Assembly (NCBI GenBank): GCA_963779735.1
Contig: CAVZZJ010000009.1
Span: forward strand, 124,001-188,000
Direction of reading: 5' to 3'
Origin: Bog-473 sp963779735
Lineage (GTDB): Bacteria; Actinomycetota; Acidimicrobiia; Acidimicrobiales; RAAP-2
DNA: 64,000 bases
This document shows, one piece after another, positions 7,456 to 15,645 of this stretch (within the stretch, counting starts at the first letter, position 1; every line of letters starts with the position of its first letter). The notes beneath the pieces were generated by a model, which did no database searches, was not told the DNA's origin, and saw nothing but the letters and a program-made list of their open reading frames with translations. The position numbers and the translations under genes were made by a program.

Positions 7456-9282
7456 TCAGTTGTTGGTGCACTTCGGCGAGGCGGTCGCCGTCACCACGAA
7501 ACCCGGCGAGACAAGACCATCGGTGGCGTTCCCCGAAGGAACACTCACCCACGCGCTGCCCACTTGGGCCTCGACTTTGAAGTACTCGGTGCCGGCGGTT
7601 GTGTAGGTGATGGTTGCCGTGGTTCCGGAGAAGACAGGGGCCGGGCTTGCGACGGTGTAGGTCCCGGCGGCCGTCGCCGACTGCAGGATCACGTACGACG
7701 TCGCCCTCGGTACGGCGGACCAGGAGAGATCCACCGCTTCGGTAGCGGACGAGGCGCACATGAAGCCGAGAAGTGCACCACCGTGCACCGAGGCGGGCGC
7801 AGCCGGACCGGCCGCCGACGCGGCTTCACCCGACGAGGCGGACGGCGGCACGGTCCAGTTGGTTCCAGATCCCGGCGGACCGGCGGCCACTACCGTCTCG
7901 CTCCCCGACGTGGGCGCCACCGCGGTTCCGTCGACCGAGGTGAGTAGCGAGTACGTCGTAGTGCCGTAGGTGGCGGCGGGCCCGTTGACCAGCGCGATCG
8001 TCAGCGTGGCCGTCGTCGATGCGCCCAGCGCGCACGTCGTGGACCCATTGTTCGAGAGGACAATGATGACGACGTTCGACTCGGTCAGATCCACACCGCT
8101 AGCCGTGCAGCTGCTGGCGAATGTGGAGGGACCGGTGAGCACGATGGACGGGGCGATGGAGGTCGTGGTGAAACCCGAGGGGAACTTCGCCACGACGTAA
8201 CCACCGGCCGCGAGCGAACCGGTGCTCGAGGTGGAGAAGTTCACCGTCCAGGTGGAGCCGGTGTTGGCCACCAACGACGTGGGGTCGGTGGTGGTGAAGG
8301 AGACCGCGCCGACCTGTGTTGCCGCGCTGAGGGTCTCCCCGGCCGCTGGCGCTACGGCCGTCGCGTCCTTCGAGGTGCTGAGGTTGAAGCCGGTGGCAAC
8401 GGCGGAGGTCCCGTTCACGACCGCTACCGTGAGGGTCGCGGCGGCCGATGCGTTGAGTCCACAGGTTTCACCGGCGGCGTTAGCGAGGGTGATCACGATG
8501 ACGTTGGTCAACGTGAGGTCGGAGGCCGACGCGGTGCAGTAGACGGCGAAGTCGCCGTTGGTGGTGGTCGGGGTCTTCAGAACCACCGTCGGGGTGGACG
8601 TCAGCGTGGTAAAGCCGGCGGGAAACGTCAGCTGCACGGTGGAGCCCGCCGCCAGAGCCCCCGCCGACGAGGTGGTGAACCCCCACGTCCACGTCGAGGC
8701 GGCATTTACGACCAGGGACGTAGGCGCCGTGCTCGACACGGTGACCCCGGTGACCGACGTCGCAGTTATCGTCTCACCCGCCGCCGGGGCTACGGCGGTC
8801 GTGTCCGCTGAGGTCGACACCGAGAAGTTCGACACCCCGTAGGCCCCCGCCGCGCCGTTGACCACCGCCACGGTGAGCGATGCCGCCGCCGAGTTGGCAA
8901 GAGCGCACGTCTTCCCGCTGGCATTGGCCAGCGTGATCACGACGACGTTGGTCTGTGCCGCGTCCGCACCGGTGGCGGTGCAGTAGGTGCTGAAGCTGTC
9001 GACGGTCGATTTGAGGACGATCGTCGGAGTGGTCGAGCTGGTGGTGAAGCCCGCCGGGAACGTCACCGTGATGGTCCCTCCCCCAGCCAGTGCACCGGTC
9101 GACGACGCGGTGAAGCCCACCGTCCACGTCGAGGCAGTGTTGGCCACCAGCGACGTGGGGGCCGTTGCGGTGAAGGTCACTGCGGCAGGGGACGATGCAC
9201 CCGCCGCAGAGACAGCCGGAACTGTCACGAAGAACGACGTCGCGAGGACAACCTTCGTCAATGCACGCACTCGCCTACGCAC
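7456..9282 (-). CDS. Exported low-complexity protein with three approx. 145-residue repeats
   Basis: This 608-residue protein begins (GTG 9282) with a signal peptide, MRRRVRALTKVVLATSFFVT followed by a VPAVSAAGA cleavage-like segment. Three Thr/Ser/Ala-rich repeats follow, each starting near TAPTSLVANTASTWTVGF and containing TVTFPAGFTT, a Cys pair around YCTATGAD and ETCGL-like segments, and ending AVVNG...TAVAPAAGET. A final domain of about 100 residues with DLSWSAVPRATSYVILQSAT resembles a fibronectin III or similar beta-sandwich. The repeated Cys pair suggests one disulfide per repeat. It is probably a surface or secreted structural protein; no enzyme motif is seen. It lies 53 bases downstream of another exported protein. 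Confidence 0.75.
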   Translation of the reverse strand: MRRRVRALTKVVLATSFFVTVPAVSAAGASSPAAVTFTATAPTSLVANTASTWTVGFTASSTGALAGGGTITVTFPAGFTTSSTTPTIVLKSTVDSFSTYCTATGADAAQTNVVVITLANASGKTCALANSAAASLTVAVVNGAAGAYGVSNFSVSTSADTTAVAPAAGETITATSVTGVTVSSTAPTSLVVNAASTWTWGFTTSSAGALAAGSTVQLTFPAGFTTLTSTPTVVLKTPTTTNGDFAVYCTASASDLTLTNVIVITLANAAGETCGLNASAAATLTVAVVNGTSAVATGFNLSTSKDATAVAPAAGETLSAATQVGAVSFTTTDPTSLVANTGSTWTVNFSTSSTGSLAAGGYVVAKFPSGFTTTSIAPSIVLTGPSTFASSCTASGVDLTESNVVIIVLSNNGSTTCALGASTTATLTIALVNGPAATYGTTTYSLLTSVDGTAVAPTSGSETVVAAGPPGSGTNWTVPPSASSGEAASAAGPAAPASVHGGALLGFMCASSATEAVDLSWSAVPRATSYVILQSATAAGTYTVASPAPVFSGTTATITYTTAGTEYFKVEAQVGSAWVSVPSGNATDGLVSPGFVVTATASPKCTNN

Positions 9283-9335
9283 GACTGATCAGGCGTGAGT
9301 GACCCGAGATGTCCCGGCCCGCCCCACATCCGGGA

Positions 9336-10004
9336 TCAGTTCGTCCAGGAGTCCGTGGCCGGGCTGGTGGTCGACGTTGCCGATCCACCGGTGGCCGTCA
9401 CACCGGTCAGCGATGGCATGGAGAAGTACGTGCCCTCACACGCTGCCGGCGCGGCGGCCGTCATGCTGGCGTCGTTCGTGAGAGTCACGACCAGTGGGTT
9501 GTTGGCGGATCCGCTGGCCCCGACCGTCACCGGGGTTGTCAGGGTGTGCGAACTTCCACTTGTGGCCGTCGAGTAGTTCCAGATCACATCGCTGGGCGTC
9601 GTGGACAGGCAGCCCGCCTGGGTGGTGGTGAGTGCGCTGGTCGTGTAGCCCATCGCGTAGGTGGTGTTCGTCGGCAGCTGCAGGGCGCTGATCGTGACCG
9701 GGTAGGGGTTCGTGTTGGCGATGGTCACGACGACGTCGCCGTTCCCGCCCGGGTAGAGCAGGTTGGTCGCTGCCGGCGATGCCACAGCGGTGATCGTCAG
9801 GTTGGCGACGGTGGCCGACTGCCCCTCACCGCTCGAGCCGGCGTTCAAACCGACTACCCAGTTGGTGACTCCGTAGGCCGCCACCCCCACGAGCGCGATG
9901 CCCAGCACCGCCGACACAAGCTTGCCCGTGACCGAGGCCCGGAAGCCACGTTTGGCGTGACGCCGACGTGGCTGGCGCGCCGACATCTCCGTGTTCGCGT
10001 TCAT
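9336..10004 (-). CDS. Exported or membrane-anchored small protein, TasA-like in layout
   Basis: The 222-residue protein has a basic N terminus with RRRHAKRGF, one hydrophobic segment (KLVSAVLGIALVGVAAYGVT, roughly residues 27-48) and an extracytoplasmic part rich in Thr, Ser and Asn, with VANLTITAVASPAATNLLYP and DVVVTIANTNPYPVTISALQ. Two Cys near the C terminus may pair. The layout resembles camelysin/TasA-like extracellular fibre proteins, but no diagnostic motif is visible. The ATG at 10004 has a GAGAGGA ribosome site upstream. It probably shares a transcript with the next exported protein. Confidence 0.65.
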   Translation of the reverse strand: MNANTEMSARQPRRRHAKRGFRASVTGKLVSAVLGIALVGVAAYGVTNWVVGLNAGSSGEGQSATVANLTITAVASPAATNLLYPGGNGDVVVTIANTNPYPVTISALQLPTNTTYAMGYTTSALTTTQAGCLSTTPSDVIWNYSTATSGSSHTLTTPVTVGASGSANNPLVVTLTNDASMTAAAPAACEGTYFSMPSLTGVTATGGSATSTTSPATDSWTN

Positions 10005-10147
10005 TACACAAAGTCCTCTCGTGATCCGTGTTGTCCGTCACGAGCAGAATGGCAAGCACAGGTCTCCAGTCGGCCTTGCATTGCCCAACGGCAGCCCAAC
10101 TCGTCGCGCGTTCTACGGGGACTTCTTCCGTAGCGTACGGGGTGCGT

Positions 10148-11563
10148 CTACGTAGTCACACGCCCGATCGCGCTGTTGAGCTGCTCGAACGTGTCGATCG
10201 CTTCGTTGCGCGTGCGAACGCCGAGCTTGCGGTAGGCATTGGAGGTGTGCGACTCGACGGTACGCGTCGACACGAACAGGAGCGCCGCCATCTCCGAGGC
10301 GCTGTCGGTCGTGCCCAGGAGCTGCATGACCTGGCTCTCACGTGGTGTCAATTGCGAGAGGATGCGTTCCGCCCTCTTGGCCTGCGCGGCTTGCTCGCGC
10401 TGGAGCACCACGGCGTCGGTGACGTCCAGCACGGTGCGCATGGTGTGGAGCGAGGCCCCGCTCTCGCCGAGTATCACCGAAGCCGTCATCACCCCGTACG
10501 CCACGTCCCGGCCCTTGGTGACGAAGCGCAGCTCGATCTGGTAGCTCGTGCGCGACCCGTCGGCGAGCTGCCGGGAGAGCTCGACATCCTTTTCCAGATC
10601 GTCGGGATGGATAAGGGAGGTGAACGTGGTGCCTACGACTTCGTCCCGCGTTCGCCGGACGAAGTCGCACAGCTTTCTGTTCGCCACGGTGATCACCTCA
10701 TTGAGGTCGAGCAGCGCGATCCCCAGCGGCCCCTGCTGGAACGCCTGGCGGAAACTCTCCCGGCTGACGCGCAGCTCCTCCTCTATCTGCTTCTTCTCCG
10801 TGATGTCGCGGATGACGGCCAGGGCCTCCACCACCTTGCCGTTCAAGGTCAGCGGCACCAACGTCGACTCGGTGATGAGGTAGTCACCCGATGCGGTGAG
10901 CAAGCGGGCCTCGTGGTCGGGGACCGGCTCGTTGCGGTTGATCCGCGCCACGACGCCGAGGGCCTGCGGAAGATCGTCGGGATGTATGAACGGCGCGTAG
11001 TTCATGCCGACCACCTCCTCAGGGCGCCACCCCGTTGTCGACACGAACCGGCTGTTGACCGAGCGGACCGTGCCGCTCGGGGACATGGCGACGATCATCA
11101 CCGGCGATGCGTCGACGAACATCCGGAAACGGTCCTCGCTCTGTCGCAGCGCTTCGGCAGCCTCCCTGCTCGCGCGGTTGTCCCTGACGGCGGCGATGAC
11201 GTAGGAGCTGGAGCCGACCCGTATGGGACTCAGCTGCACATCGACGGGGATCTCCGCACCGTCCCTCGGCCGAAGTCGAACGTCGAGCCCGGCACCCATC
11301 GGGCGGCGCCCGGCGTCGGCCTGGAAATCGTGGCGATGCTCTTCGTGGAAGCTGCGAACGCCGGGCGGGATGAGCAGCTCGATCGGTCGCCCGATGAGGT
11401 CCTCAGAGCCGTACCGCGACAGCTCCTCGAGTCGCTCGTTGACGAAAACGACGATGCCTTCGGAGTCCACCAGCACGATGCCATCCGGTAGGGCGTGCAT
11501 GACTGCGCCCAGCGCTCCGTCCAGCTCCACGTGGATGGCGTCCAGGAACTCGATCGCCTCCAT
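10148..11563 (-). CDS. PAS-domain LuxR-type transcriptional regulator
   Basis: The 471-residue protein contains at least three PAS domains: one around MHALPDGIVLVDSEGIVVFV, a second around MIVAMSPSGTVRSVNSRFVS with the PAC tail ALAVIRDITEKKQIEE, and a third around GPLGIALLDLNEVITVANRK. The C terminus is a LuxR helix-turn-helix: LTPRESQVMQLLGTTDSASE, then VSTRTVESHTSNAYRKLGVR. It has no kinase or receiver domain, so it is a one-component sensor regulator. The start at ATG 11563 (MEAIEFLDAI) avoids overlap with the plus-strand gene at 11636. It is transcribed toward the two exported proteins and could control them, which is inference from proximity only. Confidence 0.88.
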   Translation of the reverse strand: MEAIEFLDAIHVELDGALGAVMHALPDGIVLVDSEGIVVFVNERLEELSRYGSEDLIGRPIELLIPPGVRSFHEEHRHDFQADAGRRPMGAGLDVRLRPRDGAEIPVDVQLSPIRVGSSSYVIAAVRDNRASREAAEALRQSEDRFRMFVDASPVMIVAMSPSGTVRSVNSRFVSTTGWRPEEVVGMNYAPFIHPDDLPQALGVVARINRNEPVPDHEARLLTASGDYLITESTLVPLTLNGKVVEALAVIRDITEKKQIEEELRVSRESFRQAFQQGPLGIALLDLNEVITVANRKLCDFVRRTRDEVVGTTFTSLIHPDDLEKDVELSRQLADGSRTSYQIELRFVTKGRDVAYGVMTASVILGESGASLHTMRTVLDVTDAVVLQREQAAQAKRAERILSQLTPRESQVMQLLGTTDSASEMAALLFVSTRTVESHTSNAYRKLGVRTRNEAIDTFEQLNSAIGRVTT

Positions 11564-11635
11564 TGCCGACGTTCTTAGCAGCAATTGAGGTCGAGGCCCC
11601 GTGCAGGCGAAGGTCGAGTGGGCCATCATCATGAG

Positions 11636-11818
11636 ATGACTTCTGCGGCTGAGCTCTCCTCGTTGTCCTCGACCCTTCAGGAACTGCACGAGCGCGTCAC
11701 CGCGATGGCGGAGTCGGCGCAGTCCTACGGTAATGAAGACATGGCACGCGAGCTGTTCTCCGTCGAGAGGGCCCTAGGCGGGGCCCTGCGTCGGCTGCGT
11801 CGATTTCAGACGGCGTAG
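11636..11818 (+). CDS. Small helical protein of unknown function (60 aa)
   Basis: The protein starts MTSAAELSSLSSTLQELHER and runs through MARELFSVERALGGALRRLR. It is predicted to be two amphipathic helices with a heptad-like spacing, consistent with a small coiled-coil protein. It is divergent from the PAS-LuxR regulator and ends 12 bases into the convergent PIN gene. I do not recognise a family; coding use is supported only by codon-like composition and a clear start. Confidence 0.5.
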   Translation: MTSAAELSSLSSTLQELHERVTAMAESAQSYGNEDMARELFSVERALGGALRRLRRFQTA

Positions 11819-12204
11819 AGCACGAGCTCGTGCCCGAGCAGGGCCGCCGCATTGCGCAGTACGGCCTGTCGCTGGGCGACCACCGCGCAGTTTCGCCGAT
11901 CGGCCAGCTCTATCACGGCGACGGACGCCAGCTCGACGGTGTCACATCGTGCGGCCAGCTCCCCCGAACGGCGGGCGGCCTCGCCGTCGAAAGGCTCAAT
12001 CTGCGTCCCGTCCAGAAGCTCCGCCAGGCGATCGCCGCGAGCCTCGGTGCGGTATCCCTCGGCCACCGCCACCGCCGGGATGTACGGCACGATCCCGTTG
12101 GACAGCGCCGCCCGGTGCAGCGCCCACATCATGCGATCCCCACGAGCCGCAGCGTGCAGCGCCCCCACCCCGTAGACCAGCCCGTCTCGGCGGACCGGGC
12201 TCAC
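11806..12204 (-). CDS. PIN-domain (VapC-like) protein with degenerate active site
   Basis: The 132-residue protein aligns by eye along its whole length with actinobacterial VapC-type PIN RNases: LVYGVGALHAAARGDRMMWA corresponds to the usual VVLDAGALIA start, and AELLDGTQIEPFDGEAARRS, CDTVELASVAVIELADRR and VVAQRQAVLRNAAALLGHEL follow the family order. Where catalytic PIN domains carry Asp (VLDAG, DVVDA, TSDPDD) this protein has Gly12, Val90/Ala93 and Arg112. It is therefore unlikely to be an active metal-dependent RNase. GTG 12204 is the first start after the antitoxin stop, 15 bases away. It may be an inactivated toxin, a regulatory pseudo-toxin or a decaying gene. Confidence 0.65.
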   Translation of the reverse strand: MSPVRRDGLVYGVGALHAAARGDRMMWALHRAALSNGIVPYIPAVAVAEGYRTEARGDRLAELLDGTQIEPFDGEAARRSGELAARCDTVELASVAVIELADRRNCAVVAQRQAVLRNAAALLGHELVLYAV

Positions 12205-12219
12205 GGCCGGGTCATCGGC

Positions 12220-12486
12220 TCATCGACGACGGACACGGGATGCCACGCCCGACACCCCCGAGCGCAGGCGGGCCAGCAGTGCCTCTCCCGCCGCCAGCTC
12301 CTCGGCGCTGAGCGAACCGGTCTCTCCCTCCCAGGCGGCCACCCCCCGCAGTCCCTGGCGCACCCGTAGCTGGCGTTCCGCCGCGTTCGAGAGCCACGCA
12401 CTGAACGAAACCCCGTCCTGGTTGGCCGCCTCTTCGACGGCGGCCGCCACCGGATCGGCCAACGACACCGAGCGCTTGGTCACCAT
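12220..12486 (-). CDS. Ribbon-helix-helix antitoxin-like protein
   Basis: The 88-residue protein begins MVTKRSVSLADPVAAAVEEA, an N-terminal beta strand followed by helices typical of ribbon-helix-helix DNA-binding antitoxins, with FSAWLSNAAERQLRVRQGLR after it and a C-terminal part (SAEELAAGEALLARLRSG) that would bind the toxin. It is placed just upstream of the PIN gene, as in VapBC operons. The start ATG at 12486 lies inside an inverted repeat, suggesting autorepression. Confidence 0.75.
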   Translation of the reverse strand: MVTKRSVSLADPVAAAVEEAANQDGVSFSAWLSNAAERQLRVRQGLRGVAAWEGETGSLSAEELAAGEALLARLRSGVSGVASRVRRR

Positions 12487-12510
12487 GCAAAAATGGTAAC
12501 ACCTTTAGTA
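12479..12510 (-). promoter_or_regulatory. Probable antitoxin promoter and operator
   Basis: On the minus strand a -10-like TACTAA (12510-12505) is followed by the imperfect inverted repeat GTTACCAT-6-ATGGTGAC (12500-12479), which covers the antitoxin ATG; seven of eight arm positions match. This is the usual place for a ribbon-helix-helix antitoxin to repress its own operon. No good -35 is seen. Confidence 0.5.
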
Positions 12511-12559
12511 GCACCTTGGGGCATCACTCCGAGCGCCGCTGCAGAGCGGAGGGGTCCCG

Positions 12560-12616
12560 GCGGGGCGGAATGGTCCCCGCGGGGCGGAATGGTCCCCGCG
12601 GGGCGGAATGGTCCCC
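12560..12616. repeat. Three exact 19-bp direct repeats
   Basis: The unit gcggggcggaatggtcccc occurs three times head to tail (12560, 12579, 12598), preceded by a degenerate copy. Each unit has GGGG and CCCC at its ends, so each could form a small inverted repeat. The array is 75-130 bases upstream of the antitoxin start. Confidence 0.9.
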
Positions 12617-12623
12617 GGATGTA

Positions 12624-12653
12624 CCGATGCCGGCCCGTTGGGGCCGGCATCGG
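12624..12653. terminator. Perfect 13-bp hairpin, probable transcription terminator of nth
   Basis: ccgatgccggccc and gggccggcatcgg are exact inverted repeats around a gttg loop. It lies about 130 bases past the end of the minus-strand nth gene and has no following U run, so intrinsic termination is only one reading; it could also be a protein-binding site. Confidence 0.55.
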
Positions 12654-12707
12654 TCGGATCGGGCGGGAGGCGGATCCCAGCGCCGACCCTTGTGGAACCA
12701 GGTGGCG

Positions 12708-12719
12708 GGAACCGGTTCC
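12708..12719. promoter_or_regulatory. 12-bp perfect palindrome ggaaccggttcc
   Basis: A perfect palindrome with a nearby half-match (tggaacca, 12693-12700). It resembles a dimeric repressor site, but no gene starts immediately beside it. Confidence 0.35.
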
Positions 12720-12783
12720 AATGACTTATTGTAGTCGGGATTTTCACAATTTGTGCATCAGCGCGCCGATCCCTACCCAATTC

Positions 12784-13449
12784 CTAGGTTGGTCGTCCCG
12801 ACGGTTCGGCCGAGGGGCACACATCCGCCAGCACGCAGCGACCGCACGCCGGGCGCCGTGCGGTGCACGTGCTGCGCCCGTGCAGGATCATGCGGAGGCT
12901 GAAGACGCCCCGCTCGGCTGCCGGGATCATGTCGTTCAGGGCGTGCTCGACCCGCACCGGGTCGTCCTCCTCGGTGAGTCCCAAACGCCTGCTGAGCCGC
13001 AGGACGTGGGTGTCGACCGGGAGCCCCGGCAGATTGAAGGCGACGCTCCGCACCACGTTGGCCGTTTTTCGCCCCACCCCGGGCACGGTGACCAGGTCGG
13101 CCAGATCACTCGGGACCTCGCCGTCATAGCGCTCCACCAGGGCCGATGCCATTCCAATGAGGCTGCGGGTCTTGGCTCGGAAGAAGCCGGTCGAGCGGAT
13201 GATCTCCTCCACCTTGTCCGGATCGGCCCGGGCAAGGGAGATCGCATCGGGATAGGCGGCGAACAGCACGGGGGTGACGAGATTGACCCGGACGTCGGTG
13301 CACTGGGCGGACAGGATGGTGGCGGCCAGGAGCTGAAACGGCGAGTCGTGCCGCAGGGCACAGAGGTCGCCGGCGGTGCCGGGGAACTCCTCGGCCAGGC
13401 GTGCCGCGACGACCCGCGCGCGCCCCTTCGGCGTTCTGGGACGTCCCAC
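12784..13449 (-). CDS. nth: Endonuclease III (base excision repair glycosylase/AP lyase)
   Basis: Nth removes oxidised pyrimidines and nicks the AP site. The 221-residue protein has LLAATILSAQCTDVRVNLVT, the helix-hairpin-helix VPGVGRKTANVV with the catalytic Lys, the catalytic Asp in LPVDTHVLRLSRRLGL, and a C-terminal 4Fe-4S ligand set C-x6-C-x2-C-x5-C (CTARRPACGRCVLADVC). GTG 13449 (MGRPRTPKGRARVVAARLAE) gives the normal length; the much longer upstream open frame is a shadow of mshD. It is divergent from mshD with a 30-base gap. Confidence 0.95.
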   Translation of the reverse strand: MGRPRTPKGRARVVAARLAEEFPGTAGDLCALRHDSPFQLLAATILSAQCTDVRVNLVTPVLFAAYPDAISLARADPDKVEEIIRSTGFFRAKTRSLIGMASALVERYDGEVPSDLADLVTVPGVGRKTANVVRSVAFNLPGLPVDTHVLRLSRRLGLTEEDDPVRVEHALNDMIPAAERGVFSLRMILHGRSTCTARRPACGRCVLADVCPSAEPSGRPT

Positions 13450-13479
13450 CCCGCCACGGTACCGGGTTAACGTGCCCGC

Positions 13480-14400
13480 GTGAATGTGCTGGTCCTCCGC
13501 GAGCTCGACGCCGGGCAGCTGTCGGATCTCGCCGCGCTCCTCGCCCGTTGCGAGCAGGCCGACGGCCACCCGGCGCTGGCCGAACCCCAGCGGATGGCGG
13601 TGTCGCGGCCCGATCTGGCCGTTCCGGGCACGCCCCACGGGGCACCCGGTGTACAGGTGCTGCTGGCCTACGAAGGCCCGGCGCTGGTGGGCTGCGCCGT
13701 TCTCACCCCCGGCCAGGACGGCGTCACTGCGCTGCACGTCGCCGTCGACCCGGGCCACCGGGGCACCGCTCGGGGCTGGCCGATCCGGCGTGAGCTGATT
13801 CAGGCCGGCCGGGTCGCCGCACCGGGACCGGTCCGCCTGTGGATCATGGGCGCGACCGACACCGACGACGCCGAGGCGCACGCCCTGGGGTTCGGGCCCG
13901 AGCGCGACCTGTTGCAGATGCGCGTCCCGCTCCCGCTGGCGCCCGACGCAGTGGCCGCGGCACGCCCCGTCGAGACCCGTGCCTTCCGGCCGGGCCAGGA
14001 CGACGAGGCCTGGCTGACCGTCAACAACCGGGCCTTCGAGGGCCACCCCGAGCAGGGAGGGTGGACGCTCGACGACCTCCACGAACGGATGCGGGCCGAC
14101 TGGTTCGACCCGAACGGGTTCCTGGTCGCCGACCGCCCCGACGGGAGCGGCATGATCGGGTCGTGCTGGACCAAGCTGCACCGGGACATGGGCGAGATCT
14201 ACGTGATATCGGTCGACCCCTCGCACCACGGCGAGGGTTGGGGACGGGCGCTCACGGTGGCCGGGCTGCAGTGGATGGCCGGCCAGGGCGTGGGGGTCGG
14301 CATGCTCTACACGACTGCGTCGAACACGGCGGCCGTCGCGCTCTACGAGTCGCTGGGATTCACGATCGACCACGTCGACCGGTCGTACCTCATCAACTGA
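13480..14400 (+). CDS. mshD: Mycothiol synthase MshD (double GNAT acetyltransferase)
   Basis: MshD acetylates the cysteinyl amine of Cys-GlcN-Ins in the last step of mycothiol synthesis, the low-molecular-weight thiol of Actinomycetota. The 306-residue protein has two GNAT halves: the N-terminal one with VTALHVAVDPGHRGTARGWP, and the C-terminal one with FLVADRPDGSGMIGSCWTKL, EIYVISVDPSHHGEGWGRAL and MLYTTASNTAAVALYESLGF. GTG 13480 is the start. The gene ends eight bases inside the convergent VIT gene. Confidence 0.92.
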   Translation: MNVLVLRELDAGQLSDLAALLARCEQADGHPALAEPQRMAVSRPDLAVPGTPHGAPGVQVLLAYEGPALVGCAVLTPGQDGVTALHVAVDPGHRGTARGWPIRRELIQAGRVAAPGPVRLWIMGATDTDDAEAHALGFGPERDLLQMRVPLPLAPDAVAAARPVETRAFRPGQDDEAWLTVNNRAFEGHPEQGGWTLDDLHERMRADWFDPNGFLVADRPDGSGMIGSCWTKLHRDMGEIYVISVDPSHHGEGWGRALTVAGLQWMAGQGVGVGMLYTTASNTAAVALYESLGFTIDHVDRSYLIN

Positions 14401-15103
14401 GGCCCGTGCCGATCCACCTCCCGATGCCGTAGGTCACCCCCGCCGCCACCCCCGTGATGATGAGCTGGCGGACGGCGGAACGAAGCTTCGGCCGCTCGGT
14501 GAAGATGGCCAGCACCGTGCCGATCACCAGGGCCGCCACGGCGCTGAGCACCACCGAGGCCACCAGGGCCCCGTTGCCCTTGGCGAAGAGCCAGGGCAGC
14601 AGCGGGATGAAGGCGCCCACGGCGAAGGCGACGAACGACGCCAGGGCTGACTGTAGTGGCGAACCCAGACTCTGCGGGTTGAAGCCCAACTCCTCGAGCG
14701 CGTGCGTCTCGAGCGCCAGCTCGGGATCCTGCATGACCTCGTGCGCCATGTCACGGGCTACCGACGGATCGATACCCCGCCGCTCGTAGAGGCCGCGCAG
14801 CTCGTTGGCCTCCCCGAGAGGGCTCTGGGAGAGGGCGGCACGCTCAATGTCGAGCTCACGCTGCATCAGCTCCCGCTGCGCCGTCATGGACAGATACTCC
14901 CCCGCCGCCATGGAGAACGACCCGGCTATGAGGCCGGCCACGCCGACCAGGCGGACGATCTGTCCACCCGGGCTGGCACCGGCCACGCCCAGGACGAGGG
15001 AGACGTTGGTGACCAGGCCGTCGCTCAGCCCGAAGACCGCGGCCCGGACGCCGCCGCTGCGGACGTCGCGGTGCTCATGGTGCGGCTGCAGATGATCGTG
15101 CAC
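14393..15103 (-). CDS. VIT1/CCC1-family membrane protein (iron/manganese transporter type)
   Basis: VIT-family proteins move Fe2+ or Mn2+ across membranes. The 236-residue protein has the family start of TM1 (RAAVFGLSDGLVTNVSLVLG), then GLIAGSFSMAAGEYLSMTAQ, a cytoplasmic acid/Glu-rich metal-binding region (RGLYERRGIDPSVARDMAHE) and three C-terminal helices including FVAFAVGAFIPLLPWLFAKG. GTG 15103 (MHDHLQPHHEHRDVRSGG, His-rich) was chosen as the start, since the longer frame would run into the divergent MaoC gene. The metal specificity cannot be told. Confidence 0.88.
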   Translation of the reverse strand: MHDHLQPHHEHRDVRSGGVRAAVFGLSDGLVTNVSLVLGVAGASPGGQIVRLVGVAGLIAGSFSMAAGEYLSMTAQRELMQRELDIERAALSQSPLGEANELRGLYERRGIDPSVARDMAHEVMQDPELALETHALEELGFNPQSLGSPLQSALASFVAFAVGAFIPLLPWLFAKGNGALVASVVLSAVAALVIGTVLAIFTERPKLRSAVRQLIITGVAAGVTYGIGRWIGTGLS

Positions 15104-15179
15104 CTGTCCAGCGTAGTAAGGAAGGCCGCACGGATAGGGTGCCTCAGCCACATACTCTCGACCACGAAGGAGCGCACCC

Positions 15180-15638
15180 ATGACCACCATCGTCGACGGC
15201 GTCGACGCGTTTCGAGATCTCGTCGGGCAGCACATCGGCTACTCCGATTGGCTGACCATCACCCAGGAGCAGGTCAACCTCTTTGCCGATGCGACGCTCG
15301 ACCACCAGTGGATCCACACCGACCCCGAGCGGGCCAAGGAGAGCAGCCCGTTCGGCGGCGCCATCGCCCACGGCTACCTGACCCTGTCGCTCGCCCCGGC
15401 GCTCCTGAGCCGGATGCTCGAGGTGCACAACGTGACCATGGGCGTCAACTACGGGGCCAACAGGGTCCGCTTCCCCTCGCCGGTCCTCGTGGGGTCGGAC
15501 CTGCGCATGGGCGTCACGGTGGCCTCTGTGGACGACGTGGAGGGTGGCGTCCAGGTGACCTTCGACCTCGCGATGGAGGTGCGCGACGCGCCGAAGCCCG
15601 CCTGCGCCGCGCAAGTCATCTACCGCTACTTCCGCTGA
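15180..15638 (+). CDS. MaoC-like hot-dog-fold (R)-enoyl-CoA hydratase
   Basis: The 152-residue protein has the MaoC hydratase signature FADATLDHQWIHTDPERAKE with the catalytic Asp and His, followed by GGAIAHGYLTLSLAPALLSR. It would hydrate trans-enoyl-CoA to (R)-3-hydroxyacyl-CoA in fatty acid or related metabolism. A GGAG ribosome site lies nine bases before the ATG. It is seven bases upstream of menG and probably cotranscribed, without an obvious functional link. Confidence 0.9.
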   Translation: MTTIVDGVDAFRDLVGQHIGYSDWLTITQEQVNLFADATLDHQWIHTDPERAKESSPFGGAIAHGYLTLSLAPALLSRMLEVHNVTMGVNYGANRVRFPSPVLVGSDLRMGVTVASVDDVEGGVQVTFDLAMEVRDAPKPACAAQVIYRYFR

Positions 15639-15645
15639 GCTGCCC

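Larger units (their letters stand above)
12487..12783. other. 297-bp intergenic region upstream of the antitoxin operon
   Basis: No coding frame is convincing here. The region contains the antitoxin promoter, three 19-bp direct repeats, a perfect 13-bp hairpin and a 12-bp palindrome, each listed separately. The minus-strand nth gene ends at 12784, so a terminator for nth and a promoter for the toxin-antitoxin pair must both fit in this stretch. Confidence 0.7.

Noticed and set aside
12560..12616. CRISPR array
   Set aside because: The 19-bp units are directly adjacent without spacers and number only three.
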